Positions 27,026 to 33,881 of a stretch of 40,031 bases of DNA are shown piece after piece (within the stretch, counting starts at the first letter, position 1; every line of letters begins with the position of its first letter). Made by a program: the position numbers and the translations under genes. The notes under the pieces were generated by a model, which saw only the letters and a program-made list of their open reading frames with translations, did not search any database and was not told the DNA's origin. This DNA is from Bradyrhizobium sp. (GTDB lineage: Bacteria; Pseudomonadota; Alphaproteobacteria; Rhizobiales; Xanthobacteraceae), in assembly GCF_027451485.1 (NCBI RefSeq), contig NZ_DAIDJE010000007.1, forward strand, positions 1 to 40,031, in the 5' to 3' direction.

Positions 27026-27430
27026 TTAGTGGCGCCTTGGCCAACCGTTGATTAGACGTTGGCCGAGTTGCGCCAGCTTTCCACCGATCTGGGCATCGAC
27101 TTGATAGGTCAAAAGCGTGCCGCTGTCCTTTTCAGCCAGGTCAACCTTCGCGCTGCCCTTGGCAAAACCGGCCACAGTACCCTCACCCTCTCCGGAAATC
27201 TTGTAACCTTTCGGTGGATTGGGGTCACTTAGCTCGACCTTTCCCCAAAAGCGCGCGGAGACAGGCCCGACCTTCATCCTCGCCGTCGCACGAAGGCCCT
27301 GATCGCCAATCTTTTCCAATTCCTCGCAGCCCGGAATGCAAGCCTTCAGGACGTCCGGATCATTCAACTTGGTCCAGACCACCTCCCTGGGCGCGGCAAG
27401 CCGCATCTCCCCGTTCATTGTCATTGCCAT
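27026..27430 (-). CDS. coxG: CoxG-like SRPBCC protein with shortened C-terminus (134 aa)
   Basis: The sequence begins M-A-M-T-M-N-G-E-M-R-L-A-A-P-R-E-V-V-W-T-K-L-N-D-P-D-V-L-K-A-C-I-P-G-C-E-E-L, typical of carbon-monoxide-dehydrogenase subunit G proteins (SRPBCC fold). The central G-P-V-S-A-R-F-W-G-K-V-E-L and G-x-G-x-x-A-G-F-A-K-G-S-A segments also fit. CoxG proteins assist or membrane-anchor molybdenum hydroxylases, which suits the Mo-hydroxylase genes of this island. The protein ends G-Q-R-L-I-N-G-W-P-R-R-H instead of the usual long helix, and neither other frame restores it. The truncation lies about 110 nt inside the att-like tRNA fragment. It is last in the operon, 45 nt after the dehydratase-like gene. 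Confidence 0.8.
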   Translation of the reverse strand: MAMTMNGEMRLAAPREVVWTKLNDPDVLKACIPGCEELEKIGDQGLRATARMKVGPVSARFWGKVELSDPNPPKGYKISGEGEGTVAGFAKGSAKVDLAEKDSGTLLTYQVDAQIGGKLAQLGQRLINGWPRRH

Positions 27431-27475
27431 GTAGTAGCTCTCTGATTGCGGGGGTCGAAGATCACGGATTCGTCG

Positions 27476-29032
27476 CTAGTTGCGCACGGGCGTGAACACC
27501 CGAGCCATGTAGGTAGAAAGATCCTTCGAAATCTCTTCGCGCGACGCGGACGCTATGCCCGCCAACGTCTTTGCCAATTCCTTTTTGAACTCGAGCTGCA
27601 TCGACCGCGCAATCTGGATCCGTTGAGCCTGCGGCGATCCTGCTCCGTGCATTGACTCCGTCAGATATCCGACGGCATTCCGCCCCAGTGTCATGTTTTC
27701 CACGAGGCGAAGAATGCGAATACGGTCTTCCGTGGCGATCTCGGGCCGACCTTTAAGATACTTTTCGATCAGCGGGCCAACCGTCGCGTGACGGAACTCC
27801 ATTTCGGAAGGCAGCGTCACCATCAACCCCCCGGACAGATCTTGCGCCAGCCGTCCGATCTCGTAAGGCAGCCGAGTGACATGATGCTTACAGACATTTG
27901 CGAGCATTTCGTCCGGCAAATACGCGCCGGACTTCATTTCAATGCCCTGATGACTTGCGGCAACGCCCGTGCCGTAAATCGTTTCGTTCAGGTGAGTCAT
28001 CTCGACGAGCTTGTCTTTGACGTGTGAGGCGCGATCGACCCCGTTGTAATCAGCAATCGTCGCGGCCGCGCCGATCAGAACGTCACCAACACCGGTCTTA
28101 CAGACGTAGCTGCGCCGATGATAACAGGTGAACCGCTCCACCAATGACGAGGCGTATTCCGTCTCACCATCCATGAAGATGTGATTGTTCGAAACGAACA
28201 CATTGTCGAAGATGACCATCGCCTCCTGGCCGGAGAAACGCGCGTTACCCGCATCGATATCGCCGCCTTCCGCGCTCCGCGTGTCGCACGACTGCCGGCC
28301 GTAAATGTAGGTGATGCCTTCCGCATCCACCGGCAGCGCGCCAACGATCGCATAGTCCTTGTCCGCCGCATCGAGCCTCAGGGTCGGCATGACGATCAGC
28401 CAGTGCGAATTCAGACATCCCGTCTGGTGCGCCTTGGCACCGCTGATGTAGACGCCCTCGGCGGTGCGCCGAGTGACGTGCACGAACAGATCGGGGTCGG
28501 CCTGTTGCGAAGGCGACTTGCCGCGGTCTCCCTTCACGTCGGTCATCGCGCCGCCGATCACGAAGTTCGCTCGCTGCATCTGCGTCAGAAATTGCTTGAA
28601 CTTGACGTGATACTGCGTTCCGAATCTCTCATCCAAATCGTAAGTGACGGAATGGAGCGAGTTCAAAGCGTCCATGCCAACGCAACGCTGGAAACAGGTG
28701 CCGGTCAGTTGCCCAAGCCGGCGCTGCATCTTGTTCTGCATGACGAGATCGGCAGCGCTCGTCGAAATGTGCAGAAAGCGATTCACGCGCTCACCCGTAA
28801 AGGGCGAGATGGCAGAGGCTAGCTCCGGATTTTCGTTGGCGAGATCGTAAGTCTGCGCAACTGCATTGATTGAAGGCCGTATGATCGGGTGATCAACGGG
28901 CTCATCGACCAGTTCACCCATCAGATAGACTTTGAGTCTGCGATTTCTCAGGCTCTCGATGTACTCGGAACCCGACTTGATCGGCTTGCGGGACTTCGCG
29001 GCCAAGGCACTCGCGACGTTTTCCTGATCCAT
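27476..29032 (-). CDS. 4-hydroxybutyryl-CoA dehydratase / vinylacetyl-CoA isomerase family flavoprotein (518 aa)
   Basis: This is a member of the HpaB/AbfD flavoprotein family. It carries the features of the dehydratase branch rather than the monooxygenases: a C-F-Q-R-C pair (Cys113, Cys117), the block Y-H-R-R-S-Y-V-C-K-T-G-V-G-D-V-L-I-G-A (His305, Cys311), H-L-N-E-T-I-Y-G, and L-T-E-S-M-H-G-A-G-S-P-Q-A-Q-R near the C-terminus. In Clostridium AbfD, two Cys four apart plus a His and a third Cys bind a [4Fe-4S] cluster next to FAD. From memory the His-Cys spacing there is seven, and here it is six. ATG 29032 (GGAG 6 nt upstream) is preferred over TTG 29044. It is the second gene of operon B. 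Confidence 0.85.
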   Translation of the reverse strand: MDQENVASALAAKSRKPIKSGSEYIESLRNRRLKVYLMGELVDEPVDHPIIRPSINAVAQTYDLANENPELASAISPFTGERVNRFLHISTSAADLVMQNKMQRRLGQLTGTCFQRCVGMDALNSLHSVTYDLDERFGTQYHVKFKQFLTQMQRANFVIGGAMTDVKGDRGKSPSQQADPDLFVHVTRRTAEGVYISGAKAHQTGCLNSHWLIVMPTLRLDAADKDYAIVGALPVDAEGITYIYGRQSCDTRSAEGGDIDAGNARFSGQEAMVIFDNVFVSNNHIFMDGETEYASSLVERFTCYHRRSYVCKTGVGDVLIGAAATIADYNGVDRASHVKDKLVEMTHLNETIYGTGVAASHQGIEMKSGAYLPDEMLANVCKHHVTRLPYEIGRLAQDLSGGLMVTLPSEMEFRHATVGPLIEKYLKGRPEIATEDRIRILRLVENMTLGRNAVGYLTESMHGAGSPQAQRIQIARSMQLEFKKELAKTLAGIASASREEISKDLSTYMARVFTPVRN

Positions 29033-29113
29033 CAGTGTCTCCAAATGACGTTCCCGGCCCGCTCGGGACGCGGCGCCGGGAGTCAGTCTATCGTGGAACC
29101 CGCAGCCTCGGCA

Positions 29114-30343
29114 TCAACCCTTCTTGACGAGCGGGCAGGCGCTGTCCTTGATCGGACGGAACGCCTGGTCTCCCGGGATCACTTCGCGCAGCTTATAATA
29201 GTCCCACTCGCCGTTGGACTCGGACGGCTTCTTCACCTCATACACGTACATGTCGTGCAGCATGCGGCCATCTTCGCGGATGCGCCCGTTCCTCGCGAAA
29301 AAATCGTTGATCGGAATTTCGCGCATCTTGCTCATAACGGCCTGAGCCTCGTCGGTACCGGCCGCTTGTACGGCCTTCAGATAATGCATGGTCGAGGAAT
29401 AATCGCCGGCGTCGCCCATATGCGGCATCCGCTTCATCCGCTCGTAGAAGCGGCGGGACCATGCACGCGTCTCGTCATCGCGATCCCAGTAGAAAGCATT
29501 CGTCAGCACGAGTCCCTGGCCGACTGAGAGACCGAGGGCCTTGATGTCGGTTATCCAAACCAGAAGGCCTGCCAGCGTTTGGCCGCCTTGCGGAATTCCG
29601 AATTCCTGAGCAGACTTGATCGAGTTCACCAGCACGTTGCCGGAGCCGGCCAGCGCGACGACCTGCGCTTTCGACGACTGCGCTTGCAGCAAGAACGAGG
29701 ACTGATCGAATGAATCAGGCGGGTAGCGGGTCGATCCAACGACCTCGCCGCCCATTGCCTTCACGATCGCCTAGGTGTCCGCTTCCAGTGCATGTCCGAA
29801 TGCGTAGTCCGCCGTCAAAAAATACCACGACTTCTTACCGGCCTTGGCCAGCGCGCTGCCGGTCCCGCGCGCAAGGGCATAGGTGTCGTAGGCGTAATGG
29901 ACGCTGTTCGGCGTGCAAGCATCGTTGGTGAGGCGGGATGCGCCAGAGCCGTTGATGATCGCAATCCTGTTCTTCTCTTTTGCGAGCTGAGATACCGTGA
30001 GCGCGATCGAGGAATTGATCAGGTTGGCGACCATGTCGACATGCTCGACGTCGAACCATTTGCGTGCGATAGTCGAAGCGACATCTGGTTTGTTCTGATG
30101 ATCGGCGACGATGACCTCGATCGGCTTTCCGAGCACTTTGCCGCCAAAATCCTCGACCGCCATCTTCACGGCGGTTACCGCGCCCTCGCCGGACTCGTGG
30201 GAGAACTGGCCGGACATATCCGTGAGCACGCCGATCTTCACGACGTCGTCGGAAATCGCTGCGGTCTGGGCGACCGCGCCGCTTCCGAAAGCGACCGCCA
30301 TTGCTGCCGCCGCAATGAGAAATCTTTGAACTGCCAGCTTCAT
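29114..30343 (-). pseudogene. ABC transporter periplasmic substrate-binding protein, interrupted by one in-frame TAG
   Basis: Two frames in the same phase form one protein of about 409 codons. The first part (30343-29774) has a signal peptide ending A-V-A-Q and the Peripla_BP_6 opening V-K-I-G-V-L-T-D-M-S-G. It runs to F-G-H-A-L-E-A-D-T. A TAG follows at 29773-29771, and the reading continues A-I-V-K-A-M-G-G-E-V-V-G-S-T to the natural end at 29114. Relatives read straight through this point. The family binds branched-chain amino acids, aromatic acids or other carboxylates for ABC uptake. GGGGAG precedes the start. No permease or ATPase gene is nearby. One nonsense change (or sequencing error or readthrough) explains the break. 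Confidence 0.85.
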
Positions 30344-30385
30344 GCTGATCTCCCCAGGCGATTGAGACGAGGTATGCCTCGTTCA

Positions 30386-30428
30386 TTACATGCATAACTA
30401 GACTTTAGTTACATGCGTAACTAGACTT
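30386..30428. promoter_or_regulatory. Tandem operator-like repeats in the divergent control region
   Basis: TTACATGCATAACTAGACTT (30386-30405) recurs with a single change at 30409-30428, a 23-bp period of about two helical turns. The second copy lies within a palindrome, AGTTAC-ATGC-GTAACT (30408-30423). They sit 43 nt upstream of the binding-protein gene start and 66 nt before the tandem-HxlR regulator gene. A related site (16/20) lies upstream of operon A. A two-domain regulator binding two adjacent copies is a natural inference. Confidence 0.7.
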
Positions 30429-30493
30429 ATTTTTCTGGGGAGTCAATTCCCGCGATGTGTTAAACGATCCCCGCTTTTCGAAGCGGCCGTCGA

Positions 30494-31567
30494 ATGGCGG
30501 CTGCGAACACAGATTGTCAGGGAATGCCGGCCACCGCCAAGCTCCACACGACGAAGCGCTCGGACAGACCCGTCGCGAGAACGATCAAGAGCAGCCCCCA
30601 AGGCGTGCGACGCGAACGGAATTGTTCGGTCGCGCGCACGTTGGACATCGTCTCCGACTCCTGGGCCTTTCTGATCATCCGAGAGGCCTTCTTCGGGACG
30701 CAGACGTTCGAGGCGTTTCGAGGCGCGCTCGGCATACCCCGCGCGACGCTTTCGGACCGCCTGAAGAAGCTTACGCAACTCGGCATATTCCGTCAGGTCG
30801 CGCCGGGATCTTCGTTGCGCAAGGAATACCGTCTGACGAAGATGGGATTCGATTTGTATCCGAGCTTCATCGCTCTGATGCAGTTCGGGGACCGTTGGCT
30901 CGCCACGGGAAAGCCGGCCCCGCTCACGTTGGTCCACGTGAACTGCGGCTGCGACAGTCACCCGATCGTCGCATGTTCGCATTGCGGCGAGCGAGTCGAA
31001 GCGCGGGACGCAATCTACCGTGACGGACCGGGAGCTGGATATACGCCTGCCAAGGCAGGCCGAAACACCAGGCGGGCCTCTGATGGAAGCCGTTTCCTGC
31101 TCGGCCGCCCGAGCTCGGTCTCGCGTGCATTACAGATCATCGGCGACAAGTGGAGCTTTATGGTCGTCCGGGAGGGATTCTTCGGCAACCGGCGATACGA
31201 CAAGATCCTGACCGAACTCGCCATCGCACCGAACATCCTGACAGACCGGCTCAGTCGACTCGTCTCCAACGGCGTGCTTTTCCGTCGAAAGTACCAGAGC
31301 TCGCCCGACCGCTACGAGTATCTTCTCACTGACATGGGGCGCGACCTCTATGCGCCTTTCATCACGATGCTGCATTGGGGCGACCGATGGCTCGCCAAGG
31401 GAAAGCCGCCGCTGCTGCTCACCCATCGCGTCTGCGGGCACGATTTCCACGCGTCGGTAAACTGCGACCGCTGCCAGCAACCGATCATTGCCGCGGATAT
31501 GCGCTACCGGCTGACCTACGATCCCAAAGTCTTCGGTGCCTTGGGGCCGCGCTCGGTCGACGCGTGA
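30494..31567 (+). CDS. Tandem HxlR-type winged-helix regulator with two Cys/His clusters (357 aa)
   Basis: Two homologous halves are visible. The first (residues about 46-165) has T-L-D-I-V-S-D-S-W-A-F-L-I-I-R-E-A-F-F-G, then I-P-R-A-T-L-S-D-R-L-K-K-L, ending with C151-x-C153 and C161-S-H-C164. The second (about 208-328) has A-L-Q-I-I-G-D-K-W-S-F-M-V-V-R-E-G-F-F-G, then A-P-N-I-L-T-D-R-L-S-R-L, ending with C314-G-H and C324-D-R-C327. Each half is thus an HxlR DNA-binding domain plus a zinc-ribbon-like motif. HxlR proteins control catabolic and stress genes. It is divergent from operon B and ends 13 nt from the convergent end of operon A. The start is uncertain because no strong ribosome-binding site is seen. 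Confidence 0.88.
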   Translation: MAAANTDCQGMPATAKLHTTKRSDRPVARTIKSSPQGVRRERNCSVARTLDIVSDSWAFLIIREAFFGTQTFEAFRGALGIPRATLSDRLKKLTQLGIFRQVAPGSSLRKEYRLTKMGFDLYPSFIALMQFGDRWLATGKPAPLTLVHVNCGCDSHPIVACSHCGERVEARDAIYRDGPGAGYTPAKAGRNTRRASDGSRFLLGRPSSVSRALQIIGDKWSFMVVREGFFGNRRYDKILTELAIAPNILTDRLSRLVSNGVLFRRKYQSSPDRYEYLLTDMGRDLYAPFITMLHWGDRWLAKGKPPLLLTHRVCGHDFHASVNCDRCQQPIIAADMRYRLTYDPKVFGALGPRSVDA

Positions 31568-31580
31568 TCCCACCCTCGTC

Positions 31581-33119
31581 CTATCGGCCTAAAGTCTCGA
31601 CCAACTTGAAGCGCATGATTTTCCCGGACCCGGTGCGGGGTATCTCTGCGACGAGATGAGTGGCTTCGGGAATCTTGTAGGCCGACAAATGGGCCCTGCA
31701 GTGGTCCATCAGCGCGACGATATCGAGTTGGCCGGTTTTGGCGACCACGAAAAGACACGGCACTTCGCCGAGCGTGGCATGCTTGATTCCGACGACCGCA
31801 CAATCGGCCACCTGGGGATGCCGCACAACGACCTCCTCGATCTCCGCCGGCGCGATGTTCTGGCCGCCGCGGATGATCAGTTCCTTGATCCGGCCGGTGA
31901 TCGTCAGATAGCCGGCAGCGTCGGATTTCGCGAGGTCGCCGGTATGGTACCAGCCCCTACGCAGTGCCGACGCTGTCTCCGCAGGCTTGTTATGGTAGCC
32001 CTGCATCAGGTTCGGTCCCCGTACGATCAATTCGCCTTCTTCGCCGATCAGGACATCCTCGCGCGACGACGGATCGACGATCCGAACAGCGAGCCCTGGC
32101 ACGGGTAGTCCGCACGAGCCCATCGGCCGGGCGCCGCGCAGCCAGTTCATCGTGACCATGGTGGAGGTTTCCGTGATGCCGTAGCCGTCCAGAAGCCGCG
32201 TCTTGAAGCGCTCCTCGAATGCCTCATTCAGGGTCGCGGGCATGATGGCGCCGGCCGAGATGCAGAGGCGGAGCAAGCCGAGACGTTCGATGCCGCTCTC
32301 CTGGGCCCGATGTAGAAGATAGTGGAACATCGTGGGCACGCCCGGCATCAGCGAATACTTCCCGGTCTGCAACAGATCGAGCGCCTGCTGCGGAGAAAAT
32401 CTCTCCATGATGTGCTCGCTCGCACCGATTGCGAGAATGCCGAGCACAGAGAGGTTAAGACCATAGGAATGGAACAAGGGAAGCGGCGACAGAACGACAT
32501 CGTTCTCGGTCAGTTCGCAGATCGGCGCCCAGCATGCCGCAGAGATCCACAACATACCGCGCAGCGAAAGAAGCACGCCTTTCGCCCGGCCCGTGGTGCC
32601 GGACGTATAGATAATGAAGGAAGAGCGGTCGATATCACCAGAATCGGCCGGCGGCGCGCTAGCCCCTGCCGCGAGATCTGCCAGGGTCATCGCTGTCCGC
32701 GACGCCGCCGAGCCGGCAAGGATCACCGTCGGCGCGATGGCGGCATCGCGGCAAATCTTGTCGATCAATTCCGTCCTGGCGGGCGTCGTGACCACAAACC
32801 CGCAGCCGGCATCCGCCAGGCGGTAGCTGATCTCGCCTTCAGCCGCGTCGAAACTGATTGGGACGACGAGCGCGCCGGCACGCAGTGCGGCGAGGCAGGC
32901 TTCGATCCAGTCGACGCCGTTCGGCAGATAAATTGCAATCTTGTCGCCGTCGCGCAGACCGGCCTTCGTCAAATTCGCCGCAATCGAAGCGGTTCGCCGG
33001 GCAAGGTCACCGTATGCAACAGATCGGGACGCGTCCCAATACGCGACCTTGTCCGGTCGCTGTTTCGCGTGGCGGTCGAGCAGCGTTGCGATAGGCGCGA
33101 TCAAGTCAACATGAATCAT
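31581..33119 (-). CDS. Acyl-CoA synthetase (AMP-forming), acid-activating (512 aa)
   Basis: All core motifs of the adenylate-forming family are present: the P-loop Y-T-S-G-T-T-G-R-A-K-G-V (about residues 173-184), D-G-Y-G-I-T-E-T-S, Y-H-T-G-D-L-A, the hinge G-R-I-K-E-L-I-I-R-G-G-Q-N-I, and catalytic Lys500 in P-R-T-G-S-G-K-I-M-R. It should convert a carboxylic acid to its CoA thioester with ATP. The substrate cannot be told from sequence. It is the last gene of operon A, 12 nt after the SDR, and presumably supplies the CoA ester used by the Mo hydroxylase and crotonase. Confidence 0.92.
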   Translation of the reverse strand: MIHVDLIAPIATLLDRHAKQRPDKVAYWDASRSVAYGDLARRTASIAANLTKAGLRDGDKIAIYLPNGVDWIEACLAALRAGALVVPISFDAAEGEISYRLADAGCGFVVTTPARTELIDKICRDAAIAPTVILAGSAASRTAMTLADLAAGASAPPADSGDIDRSSFIIYTSGTTGRAKGVLLSLRGMLWISAACWAPICELTENDVVLSPLPLFHSYGLNLSVLGILAIGASEHIMERFSPQQALDLLQTGKYSLMPGVPTMFHYLLHRAQESGIERLGLLRLCISAGAIMPATLNEAFEERFKTRLLDGYGITETSTMVTMNWLRGARPMGSCGLPVPGLAVRIVDPSSREDVLIGEEGELIVRGPNLMQGYHNKPAETASALRRGWYHTGDLAKSDAAGYLTITGRIKELIIRGGQNIAPAEIEEVVVRHPQVADCAVVGIKHATLGEVPCLFVVAKTGQLDIVALMDHCRAHLSAYKIPEATHLVAEIPRTGSGKIMRFKLVETLGR

Positions 33120-33131
33120 CCTCGCCTCCCT

Positions 33132-33881
33132 CTAGACCATGCTGTATCCGCCGTTCACGCTGATCACCTGGCCCGTGATCCAGCTTCCGGCGTCGGACGC
33201 GAGCAGGGTCACAAGCGGTGCAACATCTGACGGCAACCCGAGCCGGCGGATGGCATAGGCCTTGACCAGCTTTTCGCGGTTGGCGTCCACCCAGGGCTTG
33301 TCGTGAGCGGTTTCGATGAGACCCAGCGCGATCGAATTGGCGGTGACGCCCGAACGGCCCCACTCGCGAGCGAGCGACTTCATCAGCGCGATCGTGCCGG
33401 CCCGCGCAGCCGCTCCAAGCGCGAGCCCCGACTCACCAACCCTCGAGGAGTCGCCCATGATCGATATGATGCGACCGCGACCCGATGCCTCGAGCAGCGG
33501 GCCGGCGCTGTGCGAACAATTCAACGCACCGTACAGACAAGTATCGATCTGCCTTTTCCAATCTTCGGGCGTGCTCTCGCTGAAGCGCTTGCGAAGCACC
33601 AGTCCAGCGTTGTTGACGAGGATATCGAGGCCGCCGAAATCGCTTTTGATGTCCGCGATCATTCGCTTGACGGCCTCCGCATTTGCGATGTCCGCCTGAT
33701 AAGCCTTTGCCTTGCCGCCGGCCTTTTCAATCTCGGCGACCACCGTCGCTGCCTCGTCCTTCGAACTATGATAGTTGACCGCGACGCTCGCACCGCGTTC
33801 CGCCAGCATCTTCGAAATGGCAGCCCCCACATCCCGTCCGCCTCCCGTAACGAGAGCGACGCGTCCTTCGAGATCATTCAT
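33132..33881 (-). CDS. SDR-family protein without the catalytic Tyr-Lys pair (249 aa)
   Basis: The Rossmann fold is clear: V-T-G-G-G-R-D-V-G (residues 11-19), A-D-I, and N-N-A-G (90-93). The end I-T-G-Q-V-I-S-V-N-G-G is also typical. Where SDRs have Y-x-x-x-K before A-G, this protein reads G156-A-A-A-R160-A-G, in the context R-V-G-E-S-G-L-A-L-G. The codons (GGA and CGG on the minus strand) are clear. The residue 13 before the Tyr position is Gly143, with Ser145/146 nearby. NAD(P) binding may remain, but ordinary SDR chemistry is doubtful. It overlaps the Mo-hydroxylase large-subunit gene by 4 nt (ATGA at 33878-33881), so it is firmly part of operon A. Confidence 0.88.
   Translation of the reverse strand: MNDLEGRVALVTGGGRDVGAAISKMLAERGASVAVNYHSSKDEAATVVAEIEKAGGKAKAYQADIANAEAVKRMIADIKSDFGGLDILVNNAGLVLRKRFSESTPEDWKRQIDTCLYGALNCSHSAGPLLEASGRGRIISIMGDSSRVGESGLALGAAARAGTIALMKSLAREWGRSGVTANSIALGLIETAHDKPWVDANREKLVKAYAIRRLGLPSDVAPLVTLLASDAGSWITGQVISVNGGYSMV

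Noticed and set aside
32322..33230. 302-codon plus-strand frame opposite the acyl-CoA synthetase
   Set aside because: It is Arg/Asp/Gly-rich shadow sequence; the minus strand has every adenylate-forming motif.
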